Part shown: positions 56,352 to 64,000 of the stretch, piece by piece
How positions within the stretch are numbered: the stretch's first letter is position 1
Layout of the letters: the number at the start of each line of letters is the position of its first letter
Assembly: GCA_014138095.1 (NCBI GenBank)
Contig: JACGXE010000001.1
Location: 248,001-312,000, forward strand
Direction: 5' to 3'
Origin: Ochrobactrum sp. RH2CCR150
GTDB lineage: Bacteria; Pseudomonadota; Alphaproteobacteria; Rhizobiales; Rhizobiaceae
Length of the DNA: 64,000 nt
Made by a program: the position numbers and the translations under genes
The notes under the pieces: model-generated
Databases searched by the model: none
Told to the model about the DNA's origin: nothing
Seen by the model: the letters and a program-made list of their open reading frames with translations, nothing else

Positions 56352-56858
56352 GTGTCAGACAACGCGATCCATATCGATATAACGATCGAAGCCGGCAGCT
56401 GGCCGGATGAAACAACACTTGAAGGACTTGTCAGAAAGTCTGTCGAGGCAGCATGGGCCAATCTTGGCCTCAAGGATGCCGACAGCGAATTGAGCGTCGT
56501 CTTCACCGACGATGCGTCCATTCAGGAGCTGAACGCCGAATGGCGCGGCAAGGACAAGCCTACCAATGTGTTGTCGTTTCCTGCTTTTCCGGTCAAGGCC
56601 GGTGCGCAGCCGGGGCCGATGTTGGGCGACATCGTCATCGCTCGCGAAACCGTAGAGCGTGAAGCGGTTGAAGAAGACAAACCTCTCGACCACCACCTCT
56701 CACACCTTGTCGTGCATGGATTCCTGCATCTTTTGGGATACGATCATGAAACCGACGAGGAAGCTGAGGAAATGGAGCACCGTGAGCGCGAAATTCTTCA
56801 TGCTATTGCCATCCCCGACCCTTATGCTGTATCCGAAGAGACCATTAACAACGATTGA
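56352..56858 (+). CDS. ybeY: endoribonuclease YbeY
   Basis: A 168-residue zinc RNase for 16S rRNA maturation and ribosome quality control. The H3-type motif has zinc ligands His122, His126 and His132 in [14 protein letters not shown] start at 56352. It lies between phoH and corC, a conserved cluster, and its stop is 2 bp before the corC start. Confidence 0.96.
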   Translation: MSDNAIHIDITIEAGSWPDETTLEGLVRKSVEAAWANLGLKDADSELSVVFTDDASIQELNAEWRGKDKPTNVLSFPAFPVKAGAQPGPMLGDIVIARETVEREAVEEDKPLDHHLSHLVVHGFLHLLGYDHETDEEAEEMEHREREILHAIAIPDPYAVSEETINND

Positions 56859-56860
56859 CC

Positions 56861-57976
56861 ATGGCTGATCAAACCTCACAACCTCCGTCCGCTGGCGAGA
56901 ATCGCAGCGAGACCCAAGACGCCGAAGGGCAAAGTACGCAGCGGCCTGTGGCGGCCGAAAAGCGCTCCCTTCTGTCGAATATTTTCCCTTTCATCCGCTC
57001 GCGACAGCAATCTTCCTTGCGTGAAGATTTGGCCGATGCCTTGTCGAGTACGACGAGCGAACAGGATTCTGCATTCTCGCCCGAAGAAAAGGCGATGCTG
57101 CACAACATCCTGCGCCTGCGTGAAATCCGCGTCGAAGACGTTATGATTCCGCGTGCGGATGTCGAGGCGGTGGAAATTTCCACGCCGCTCTGGGAAGTGC
57201 TGGAACTCTTCGAGGAATCCGGTCACTCCCGTATGCCGGTCTATGCCGAAACGCTGGATGATCCGCGCGGAATGATCCATATTCGCGATGTTCTGAATTT
57301 CATCACGCGTCAGGCGCGCCAGAAAACGCGCCGCCGCACGACGGCTAAGACGCCTGCTGCGGCAACGCCGCCGAAATTCGATATGAGCCGCATCGATCTC
57401 ACCAAGACGATTGGCGAGCTTAACCTCATGCGCAAGGTGCTGTTCGTGCCGCCGTCGATGATGGCAAGCGGCCTGATGGCCCGTATGCAGGCAACCCATA
57501 TTCAGATGGCGCTGGTCATCGACGAATATGGCGGCACCGATGGTCTTGTTTCGCTGGAAGACATCGTCGAAATGGTTGTCGGCGATATTGAAGACGAGCA
57601 TGACGACGAAGAAATCATGATCGCCGAGGAAGCCGATGGCGTATTCGTCGTCGACGCGCGCGCTGATCTGGACGAATTTGCCGCAAAGATTGGCCCCTCT
57701 TTCGAGGTGGGCGAACATGGCGAGGATGTTGACACGGTCGGCGGCCTGATATTCTCGGTTCTTGGCCGGATTCCCGTCCGTGGTGAGGTCGTGCAGGCCG
57801 TGCCGGGCTATGAATTCCATGTGCTCGAAGTTGATCCGCGCCGCGTGAAGAAGGTGCGCATTGTGCCGCTTTCCGCTGCCGACCGCCGCAGGCAGCAGCG
57901 CGCTGTCGTCACCACCAAGCCTGAAGAGCAGTCACCGGCCACGGCCGAAGACGCTGAAACCTTCAAAGAGGCCTGA
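56861..57976 (+). CDS. CorC/HlyC-family CBS-domain protein
   Basis: A 371-residue cytosolic protein with two CBS domains (about 90-150, VMIPRADVEAVEIST; and about 170-230, LVIDEYGGTDGLVSLEDIVE) and a CorC_HlyC C-terminal domain (about 250-330). Linked to Mg2+/Co2+ efflux control and envelope stress; sometimes named as haemolysin. The start is ATG 56861; it follows ybeY by 2 bp and overlaps lnt by 1 bp (TGATG). Confidence 0.9.
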   Translation: MADQTSQPPSAGENRSETQDAEGQSTQRPVAAEKRSLLSNIFPFIRSRQQSSLREDLADALSSTTSEQDSAFSPEEKAMLHNILRLREIRVEDVMIPRADVEAVEISTPLWEVLELFEESGHSRMPVYAETLDDPRGMIHIRDVLNFITRQARQKTRRRTTAKTPAAATPPKFDMSRIDLTKTIGELNLMRKVLFVPPSMMASGLMARMQATHIQMALVIDEYGGTDGLVSLEDIVEMVVGDIEDEHDDEEIMIAEEADGVFVVDARADLDEFAAKIGPSFEVGEHGEDVDTVGGLIFSVLGRIPVRGEVVQAVPGYEFHVLEVDPRRVKKVRIVPLSAADRRRQQRAVVTTKPEEQSPATAEDAETFKEA

Positions 57977-59583
57977 TGATCGAAAGGCTTGCGGGCAGGA
58001 TCATTCTTTCTAGCGGCTGGCGTCGTGCGCTGGCCGCTTTTTTGAGTGGCGCCTTTGCGACACTGACCCAGCCGCCTTTCGATCTCTTCATTGCCGGGTT
58101 TGTTTCCTTCCCGATCCTCGTCTGGCTGATCGACGGCGCTTTGGCGCGCGCCGATGCTGGTCCGATCCGTCGCGTTCTGCCCGCGGCAATAGTCGGCTGG
58201 TGGTTCGGTTTCGGTTATTTCGTCTCCGGCCTCTGGTGGATCGGCACGGCTCTTCTGGTCGATGCAGACCAGTTTGCCTGGGCCCTGCCGCTGGCGGTTT
58301 TGGGCCTGCCTGCCTTTCTGGCGATTTTCTACGCCTTCGCGACCTTGGTTGCGCGCATCTTTTGGTCCGACGGGTTAGGACGTATTTTCGCGCTCGCTTT
58401 TGGTTTTGCGCTTGCGGAATGGCTGCGTACGTTCCTGCTGACCGGTTTTCCGTGGAACGCTATCGGTTATGCGGCCATGCCGGTGCCGGTGTTGATGCAG
58501 TCGGTCGCCGTGGTTGGCCTTGTCGGCATGAGCGCGTTGGCTGCGTTCATTTTTGCGTCGCCCGCATTGCTGATCGGTGGACGTTTGGCAAAGAGCGGTA
58601 TCGTTCTGGCCATTCTTCTGACCGCAGCCCATGTCGGCTTTGGCGTGTGGACCCTGTCGCATGCGCCCGCCATCGGTGATGAGAAGGGCACGGTCAATAT
58701 CCGCATCGTACAGCCTTCCATCGCGCAAAGCCTGAAATGGGACAATGCCGAACGCCGCTCGATCTTCGACAAGCTGATTGCGCTGACGGCGGAAGCACCC
58801 GCGGACGGCAAGCCGAAGCCTGATGTCGTCATATGGCCCGAAACTGCGGTGCCGTATATTCTGACATCGACGCCGGAAGCTCTGGCGCAAATCGGCACTA
58901 CATTGCAGGACGGTCAGGTCCTGTTGACTGGCGCTGTGCGTGAGGAGAAGGCGGCGGGCAATGGCGAGCCGCGTTATTATAATTCCATCTACACGATCAA
59001 TGACCGGGGCGAGATTACGGATGCCGCCGACAAGGTGCATCTTGTTCCATTCGGCGAATATCTGCCTTTTGAAAGCTTTCTCCGTGGTCTTGGACTTCAG
59101 GAAGTGGTCGAAATGCCGGGCGGCTTTACCGCCGGTTCCTCGCGGCGTCTTTTGAACGTCAAGCCAGGCCAGTCTTTTTTGCCGCTTATCTGCTACGAAG
59201 CCATTTTCCCGGACGAACTCGGTTTTTCGGGCTCGCAGGCCGGTACGCCCAATGCCATCGTCAATGTTACGAATGACGCCTGGTATGGCGACACGCCGGG
59301 GCCTTACCAGCATTTCAGGCAGGCGCAGGTTCGTGCAGTGGAGCAGGGCTTGCCGCTGGTCCGTGCAGCGAATAACGGCCTTTCGGCGGTAACGGATTCC
59401 TACGGTCGAATCACTGAAGGTCTTGCGCTGGATGTCGTCGGGGTGGTGGATGCTTCCCTACCGTCAGCTCGTGCCCCATTTTGGGGCACTGCCCCCGGAT
59501 CGAAACAGACGATATCGATCCTGTTAACCTTACTCTTTGTCAACGCAGCTTTCAGGGTGTCATTCCGTAGGCGTTTTCATTGA
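57976..59583 (+). CDS. lnt: apolipoprotein N-acyltransferase
   Basis: A 535-residue inner-membrane enzyme that adds the third acyl chain to lipoproteins. About eight N-terminal helices (1-225) are followed by a nitrilase-like periplasmic domain with the catalytic triad Glu289 (IWPET), Lys353 (DKVHL) and Cys406 (LICYE). Last step of lipoprotein maturation. It overlaps the upstream corC-type gene by 1 bp. Confidence 0.96.
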   Translation: MIERLAGRIILSSGWRRALAAFLSGAFATLTQPPFDLFIAGFVSFPILVWLIDGALARADAGPIRRVLPAAIVGWWFGFGYFVSGLWWIGTALLVDADQFAWALPLAVLGLPAFLAIFYAFATLVARIFWSDGLGRIFALAFGFALAEWLRTFLLTGFPWNAIGYAAMPVPVLMQSVAVVGLVGMSALAAFIFASPALLIGGRLAKSGIVLAILLTAAHVGFGVWTLSHAPAIGDEKGTVNIRIVQPSIAQSLKWDNAERRSIFDKLIALTAEAPADGKPKPDVVIWPETAVPYILTSTPEALAQIGTTLQDGQVLLTGAVREEKAAGNGEPRYYNSIYTINDRGEITDAADKVHLVPFGEYLPFESFLRGLGLQEVVEMPGGFTAGSSRRLLNVKPGQSFLPLICYEAIFPDELGFSGSQAGTPNAIVNVTNDAWYGDTPGPYQHFRQAQVRAVEQGLPLVRAANNGLSAVTDSYGRITEGLALDVVGVVDASLPSARAPFWGTAPGSKQTISILLTLLFVNAAFRVSFRRRFH

Positions 59584-59684
59584 CACGGCAATTTTGTTAA
59601 GATGTTATACCGGCGCGGTGACGGTTCCCACGTGCGAAATCGTGCGAAGCTCGTCAGACTACCTCCCACAACGTGGTGTTATCC

Positions 59685-59700
59685 CTGTTCAGATGAACAG
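59685..59700. promoter_or_regulatory. palindrome before the XRE regulator
   Basis: CTGTTCA-GA-TGAACAG, exact 7-bp arms, 41 bp before the ATG. A fitting autoregulation site for an XRE protein, unproven. Confidence 0.45.
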
Positions 59701-59741
59701 TACATGAATGAAAGCTCGCAGCCGCGAGGAGTGACAGCTGT

Positions 59742-60155
59742 ATGATTGAGAATAAAAAGAAGCCCAACCCAATCGACGTACATGTCGGCAGCCGCATTCG
59801 TCTTCGCCGCAACATGCTGGGCCTCAGTCAGGAAAAGCTCGGCGAGAATCTGGGCATCACGTTTCAGCAGATTCAAAAATATGAGAAGGGCACCAATCGC
59901 GTCGGCGCCAGCCGCCTTCAGGCGATCTCTGCCATTCTCAACGTTCCGGTTTCCTTTTTCTTTGAAGACGCACCGGGATCGAACCCTGCCGGTCAGGAAG
60001 GTTTTGCGGAAGACAATGAAGCAACCTATGTGGTCGATTTCCTGAATTCCAACGAAGGCGTTCAGCTCACCCGCGCGTTCACGAAGATTTCAGATCCGAA
60101 AGTGCGCCGGAAAATCATCGATCTGGTGAAGTCGCTCGCAGCAGACGCCGAGTAA
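59742..60155 (+). CDS. XRE-family helix-turn-helix regulator
   Basis: A 137-residue regulator. HTH residues about 15-68 (IRLRRNMLGLSQEKLGENLGITFQQIQKYEKGTNRVGASRLQAIS). The C-terminal half (about 70-137) contains FFFEDAPGSNPAGQEG and a helical RAFTKISDPKVRRKIIDLVKSLA stretch, as in the rhizobial family that lies between lnt and metK. Target genes unknown. GAGGAG precedes the ATG; an inverted repeat is upstream. Confidence 0.88.
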   Translation: MIENKKKPNPIDVHVGSRIRLRRNMLGLSQEKLGENLGITFQQIQKYEKGTNRVGASRLQAISAILNVPVSFFFEDAPGSNPAGQEGFAEDNEATYVVDFLNSNEGVQLTRAFTKISDPKVRRKIIDLVKSLAADAE

Positions 60156-60312
60156 GCTATCCGCTGTTATACCCTGCATTTCGGCGGTTTATGCGCCTTT
60201 TTCCCCTTTTGACGTAGGTTTCGCGGCCTTGGGAATGAATTTTTCTGGCTGCGCCCCGTCGCGATACGAAAATGCATTGACGGTTTGATCCTAACTTCGC
60301 TAACACTTTGAC

Positions 60313-60365
60313 GCGCCCGGAAAGTTCCGGGCGCTACTGTGTTTCCTAGGCGGAGATGTTCTCCG
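60313..60365 (+). promoter_or_regulatory. two stem-loops in the metK leader
   Basis: GCGCCCGG/CCGGGCGC (60313-60334) and CGGAGA-TGT-TCTCCG (60351-60365). The metK start at 60390 lies 25 bp further. No known SAM riboswitch consensus was matched by eye. Confidence 0.5.
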
Positions 60366-60389
60366 TTGGATTTTCAAGAGGGGTTACCC

Positions 60390-61652
60390 GTGTCGCGCAG
60401 TTCTTATCTCTTCACCAGCGAATCTGTGTCTGAAGGACACCCGGACAAGGTTTGCGACCGCATCTCCGATGAAATCGTCGACATGATCTACAAGGAAGCC
60501 CGCCGCACCGGCGTGGATCCGTGGTCTGTCCGTGTTGCCTGCGAAACGCTTGCCACCACCAATCGCGTGGTGATTGCCGGCGAAGTCCGCGTACCGGAGA
60601 CTTTCCTGAAGAAGAACAAGGACGGTTCGATCGCCAAGGATGCCGCTGGCCATCCGCTGATCAATCCTGCCCGCTTCCGTTCGGCAGCGCGCAAGGCGAT
60701 CCGCGAAATCGGCTACGAACAGGACGGCTTTCACTGGAAGACGGTGAAGATCGACGTACTTCTGCATCCGCAGTCTGCCGATATCGCACAGGGCGTGGAC
60801 AATGCTGCCGACCGTCAGGGCGAAGAAGGTGCTGGCGATCAGGGTATCATGTTTGGCTATGCCTGCCGCGAAACCCCGGATCTGATGCCTGCCCCGATCT
60901 ATTACTCGCATAAGATTCTCGAAAAGCTGTCCGAAGCACGCCATAAGGGCGAAGGCGATGCGGGCAAGCTTGGCCCGGACGCCAAGAGCCAGGTTACGGT
61001 GCGTTACGAAAACGGCAAGGCTGCCGAAGTCACGCAGATCGTGCTCTCGACGCAGCATCTGGATGCCAGCTGGGATTCCAAGAAGGTTCGCTCGGTTGTC
61101 GAGCCTTATATCCGTGATGCGCTGGGCGAGCTGCCGATTGCAACCACCTGCAACTGGTACATCAACCCGACCGGCAAATTCGTCATTGGTGGCCCGGACG
61201 GCGACGCAGGCCTGACGGGTCGCAAGATCATCGTCGACACTTACGGCGGTGCGGCTCCCCATGGCGGCGGCGCATTCTCCGGCAAGGACACGACCAAGGT
61301 CGACCGTTCAGCTGCTTATGCTGCGCGTTATCTCGCCAAGAATGTCGTGGCGGCTAATCTTGCCGACCGCTGCACGATCCAGCTTTCCTACGCCATCGGC
61401 GTTGCACAGCCGCTTTCGGTCTATGTCGATCTGCACGGGACGGGCAAGGTTGCTGAAGCCGCTGTTGAAGACGCGCTGCGTGAAGTGATGGACCTTTCGC
61501 CAACCGGTATCCGCAAGCATCTCGACCTCAACAAACCGATCTATGCCAAGACCTCGTCTTATGGTCACTTCGGCCGTAAGCCGGGCCGTGACGGTTCCTT
61601 CTCCTGGGAGAAGACCGACCTCACCAAGGCGTTGAAGGCATCTGTCGCTTAA
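60390..61652 (+). CDS. metK: S-adenosylmethionine synthetase
   Basis: Makes SAM from methionine and ATP. The 420-residue protein begins, from GTG at 60390, with [26 protein letters not shown]. It has the ATP and Mg motifs (GHPDK near residue 14-19; [22 protein letters not shown] about 290-312). The frame extends 17 codons further upstream, but the conserved family start and the AAGAGGGG site fix GTG. Length is a little above the enterobacterial form. Confidence 0.95.
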   Translation: MSRSSYLFTSESVSEGHPDKVCDRISDEIVDMIYKEARRTGVDPWSVRVACETLATTNRVVIAGEVRVPETFLKKNKDGSIAKDAAGHPLINPARFRSAARKAIREIGYEQDGFHWKTVKIDVLLHPQSADIAQGVDNAADRQGEEGAGDQGIMFGYACRETPDLMPAPIYYSHKILEKLSEARHKGEGDAGKLGPDAKSQVTVRYENGKAAEVTQIVLSTQHLDASWDSKKVRSVVEPYIRDALGELPIATTCNWYINPTGKFVIGGPDGDAGLTGRKIIVDTYGGAAPHGGGAFSGKDTTKVDRSAAYAARYLAKNVVAANLADRCTIQLSYAIGVAQPLSVYVDLHGTGKVAEAAVEDALREVMDLSPTGIRKHLDLNKPIYAKTSSYGHFGRKPGRDGSFSWEKTDLTKALKASVA

Positions 61653-61741
61653 ATCTTGGAGCGTTGTGCGTCCTTTTGGGCGTACAACGAGACCAAAAGT
61701 TGCATCACAGATCGCTTGGCGTTATGTGTCCGGGAAAATTT

Positions 61742-61776
61742 CAGAGAGCGCGATTTCAAATCGCGCTCTCTGTTTG
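61742..61776 (+). terminator. terminator after metK
   Basis: CAGAGAGCGCGATTT-c-AAATCGCGCTCTCTG, exact 15-bp arms. The following T-rich stretch TTTGTGTTG is weak but the stem is very strong. Confidence 0.8.
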
Positions 61777-61814
61777 TGTTGTTAAGCTGCATTTTGCAGG
61801 CCGACGGATAGAAC

Positions 61815-62516
61815 ATGACCGAAGAAACCCATCCTCTACGCGGTGCCGGAAACTTTTTTGGCCGTCGTCACGGCAAGCCGTTGCGCAGCCATCAGCGGAA
61901 CCTGTTCGAGGAGCTGCTGCCCGAGCTGAAGATCGACCTCGCCAAGCCTGCCCCACAGGATCTGCGCGCGCTGTTCCCCATCGCGGCGGACGCCGTGCGC
62001 ATGGAAATCGGCTTTGGCGGCGGCGAACATCTGCATCATGAAACGGGCCGCTATCCGCAGACGGGTTTCATCGGCGTCGAGCCTTTCGTCAACGGCATGG
62101 CCAAGATGCTGGCGGCGCTCGATCAGGAGCCGCGTCCCAACATGCGGCTTTACGATGAAGACGCGACGGCGGTTCTCGACTGGCTGCCAGATGCCTCTTT
62201 GTCCGGTATCGACCTGTTTTATCCTGACCCATGGCACAAGCGTCGCCACTGGAAGCGCCGTTTTGTCAGCGATGCCAATCTGGATCGCTTCGCCCGCGTT
62301 TTGAAACCCGGCGCGAAATTCCGCTTCGCTTCGGATATCGAGCATTACGTGAACTGGACGCTACAGCATTGCCGCCGTCACGATGCGTTCGACTGGCAGG
62401 CGGAAGGACCGTCGGACTGGAACGACGCCTATGAAGGCTGGCCGGGCACGCGTTATGAGGCCAAGGCCTTCCGCGAGGGCCGCAAGGCTGCCTATCTGAC
62501 ATTTATCCGACGTTGA
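61815..62516 (+). CDS. trmB: tRNA (guanine-N7-)-methyltransferase
   Basis: A 233-residue SAM methyltransferase making m7G46 in tRNA. SAM loop [15 protein letters not shown] (near residue 63), [15 protein letters not shown] and the catalytic [12 protein letters not shown] motif (about 138-149), then the C-terminal [17 protein letters not shown]. The neighbours metK and rimP are as in Brucella. Confidence 0.96.
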   Translation: MTEETHPLRGAGNFFGRRHGKPLRSHQRNLFEELLPELKIDLAKPAPQDLRALFPIAADAVRMEIGFGGGEHLHHETGRYPQTGFIGVEPFVNGMAKMLAALDQEPRPNMRLYDEDATAVLDWLPDASLSGIDLFYPDPWHKRRHWKRRFVSDANLDRFARVLKPGAKFRFASDIEHYVNWTLQHCRRHDAFDWQAEGPSDWNDAYEGWPGTRYEAKAFREGRKAAYLTFIRR

Positions 62517-62537
62517 ATTTCATCACGGAAGCGGGAC

Positions 62538-62566
62538 TTGAAAAAATCCGCTTCCGCTGGTATATA
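62538..62566 (+). promoter_or_regulatory. promoter of rimP-nusA
   Basis: TTGAAA (62538-62543), 17 bp, TATATA (62561-62566): near-consensus sigma-70. The inferred transcript start is near 62573. Confidence 0.7.
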
Positions 62567-62592
62567 ACTCTCAAATTCTTGGTCGAACGAAC

Positions 62593-62625
62593 AAGAGTGG
62601 GTCCGTCCGGTCCCGCTCTTTTTTG
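62593..62625 (+). terminator. early terminator in the rimP leader
   Basis: AAGAGTGGG, 10-nt loop, CCCGCTCTT (one T-G pair), then TTTT, only about 20 nt after the inferred start. TGGGTC (62598-62603) and GACCCA (62633-62638) form a competing stem. Confidence 0.65.
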
Positions 62626-62677
62626 TTACTTAGACCCAGGAAATAGAGGTTTTTCGACCCCTTTGAGAGGTTTAGAG

Positions 62678-63337
62678 TTGACGGAACAGGTTCAGGCAAA
62701 CGAAGCAGAGACGCCGGAAGTGGCTGTGGATGAGCGCATCATTCGCGAAACGGGCATCGATGCGAAAGTGGCAGGCATTATTGAGCCGGTGCTCAATACG
62801 CTGGGCTATCGTCTTGTGCGCGTGCGTCTTTCCGGTCTCAACGGCCAGACCTTGCAGATCATGGCCGAACGTCCCGACGGCACGATGACGGTCGACGATT
62901 GCGAGCTGGTCAGCCGCACTGTCGCGCCGGTGCTCGATGTCGAAGACCCGATCAGCGGCAAGTATCATCTGGAAGTCTCGTCACCGGGCATCGACCGTCC
63001 GCTGGTGCGCAAGTCGGATTTCGCCGATTGGGCAGGCCATATTGCCAAGGTGGAAACCTCGATCGTGCATGAAGGCCGCAAGAAATTCCGCGGTCGTATC
63101 GTGCTGGGCGATGCCGAGACAGTCGTGATCGAAAGCGATCAGGTGTCTTACGGCAACGAACCGGTCGTGCGCATTCCCTTCGACGTGATTTCGGATGCGC
63201 GTCTGGTCCTGACCGACGATCTGATCCGCGATGCACTGCGCAAGGACAAGGCCCTTCGCGAAGGCCGCATCCCCGGAGACGATCTGGGCGATGCGCCGGA
63301 AGAAGCGACGACAGAAGATACGGCTGAAGAGAAATAA
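62678..63337 (+). CDS. rimP: ribosome maturation factor RimP
   Basis: A 219-residue factor for 30S assembly. Residues 20-100 are the N-terminal alpha/beta domain ([28 protein letters not shown]), followed by [15 protein letters not shown] and the C-terminal SH3-like domain (about 110-180). An acidic tail ([12 protein letters not shown]) ends the protein. TTG at 62678 is the start: GAGAGG lies 7 bp upstream, and the homologous start TEQVQAN follows directly. nusA comes 66 bp later. Confidence 0.95.
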   Translation: MTEQVQANEAETPEVAVDERIIRETGIDAKVAGIIEPVLNTLGYRLVRVRLSGLNGQTLQIMAERPDGTMTVDDCELVSRTVAPVLDVEDPISGKYHLEVSSPGIDRPLVRKSDFADWAGHIAKVETSIVHEGRKKFRGRIVLGDAETVVIESDQVSYGNEPVVRIPFDVISDARLVLTDDLIRDALRKDKALREGRIPGDDLGDAPEEATTEDTAEEK

Positions 63338-63403
63338 GCCGACGAAACAAGTTTCAGGCATTCGGCGCAAGGAGAAGCCGGGTGCGACACCAAGGAGAGA
63401 CCT

Positions 63404-64000
63404 ATGGCAGTCAGTGCTAACAGGCTGGAGCTTCTGCAGATCGCCGATGCGGTCGCACGCGAGAAGTCGATTGACCGCGAGATCGTTCTTGCGGCCATGG
63501 CCGATGCGATCCAGAAGGCAGCGCGTTCGCGTTATGGTCAGGAAAGCAACATCCGCGCCGACATCAATGCGAAGTCCGGCGAGATCAAGCTTCAGCGTCT
63601 GCTCGAAGTGGTCGAGAATGTCGAAGACTACGCCACGCAGATTTCGCTGTTCACCGCACGTGACCGCAACCCGGATGCGCAGATTGGCGACTTCATCGCT
63701 GATCAGCTGCCGCCGATGGATTTCGGCCGTATCGCTGCCCAGTCGGCCAAGCAGGTTATCGTGCAGAAAGTGCGCGAAGCCGAGCGCGACCGCCAGTATG
63801 ACGAATACAAGGATCGCGTTGGCGAAATCGTCAACGGCACCGTGAAGCGCGTCGAATACGGCAATGTGATCGTCGATCTGGGTCGTGGCGAAGCCATCGT
63901 GCGCCGTGACGAACTGATCCCGCGTGAAGCCTTCCGTTATGGCGACCGTATCCGCGCCTATGTTTACGACGTGCGCCGTGAACAGCGTGGCCCGCAGATT
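63404..64000 (+). CDS. nusA: transcription termination/antitermination factor NusA (3' end outside the window)
   Basis: The first 199 residues are present. The N-terminal domain (1-about 130: AVSANRLELLQIADAVAREKSIDREIVLAAMADAIQKAARSRYGQ) binds RNA polymerase. The S1 domain starts near residue 135 (GEIVNGTVKRVEYGNVIVDLGRGEAIVRRDELIPREAF). AAGGAG lies 7 bp before the ATG. The remainder, including the KH domains, lies beyond the right edge. Co-transcribed with rimP. Confidence 0.97.
   Translation, partial: MAVSANRLELLQIADAVAREKSIDREIVLAAMADAIQKAARSRYGQESNIRADINAKSGEIKLQRLLEVVENVEDYATQISLFTARDRNPDAQIGDFIADQLPPMDFGRIAAQSAKQVIVQKVREAERDRQYDEYKDRVGEIVNGTVKRVEYGNVIVDLGRGEAIVRRDELIPREAFRYGDRIRAYVYDVRREQRGPQI

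Noticed and set aside
60156-60389. SAM riboswitch before metK
   Set aside because: I looked for the SAM-II and SAM/SAH type patterns from memory and did not find them. A structured leader exists but I cannot name it.

Overview
This window looks like core chromosome of an alphaproteobacterium of the order Rhizobiales, most likely the Brucella/Ochrobactrum group. I infer this from gene content and order (trpF-trpB; pstS-pstC-pstA-pstB-phoU-phoB; tsaB-rimI-plsC-miaB-phoH-ybeY-corC-lnt-HTH-metK-trmB-rimP-nusA), from how closely many products match Brucella proteins as I remember them, and from short rhizobial-type intergenic palindromes. I see no rRNA, tRNA, insertion sequence, prophage or CRISPR array. 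Both ends cut a gene: trpB on the left and nusA on the right.

Layout. 1-5.6 kb is a minus-strand block: trpB (partial), trpF, a YdcF-like DUF218 protein, a YgjP-like metallopeptidase, a DUF2852 membrane protein, a BenE-type transporter and an alpha/beta hydrolase. 5.9-12.2 kb is a translation block: infC with an AUU start, a small membrane methyltransferase, rpmI-rplT, then pheS, an ASCH-domain gene and pheT. 12.2-18.7 kb is accessory: a PheC-like periplasmic dehydratase, a GFA/TetR pair divergent from an MFS exporter, DUF3829, a membrane protein, a nucleotidyltransferase-like protein and a Gfo/Idh/MocA oxidoreductase. 19-24.8 kb holds dnaK-dnaJ, a PmtA-like phospholipid methyltransferase, an FMN reductase, pyrF and DUF1330. 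24.9-38.4 kb is mixed: an SMP-30 lactonase, a luciferase-like oxidoreductase, gshB, an autotransporter, a YifB ATPase, a short DnaB-like ATPase, a VOC protein, a transglutaminase-like cysteine protease, a GNAT-C39 fusion overlapping an ATP-grasp ligase, and a short RlpA. 39-47.3 kb holds DUF454, an aminotransferase and the phosphate uptake/regulation operon. 47.9-64 kb holds a cell-wall hydrolase, a lipoprotein, an M29 aminopeptidase, Dps, and the long rRNA/tRNA/envelope cluster ending in nusA.

The points I find most interesting are: (i) a hairpin-bearing element of about 41 bp, three copies in tandem before pheS and one before rpmI; (ii) the two-gene GNAT-C39 peptidase plus RimK-like ATP-grasp cassette, which looks like a peptide-tagging or peptide-making system of unknown product; (iii) exact TTAA-N7-TTAA CtrA-type sites before two envelope/protease genes; (iv) a promoter, terminator and alternative-pairing leader before rimP-nusA; (v) an autotransporter passenger with exact 20-residue GxGxD-like repeats; and (vi) two rhizobial palindromes with compensatory arm changes.

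All functions come from reading the translated sequence and from memory of protein families. No database search was run. Promoter, operator and RNA-structure calls are pattern matches only.
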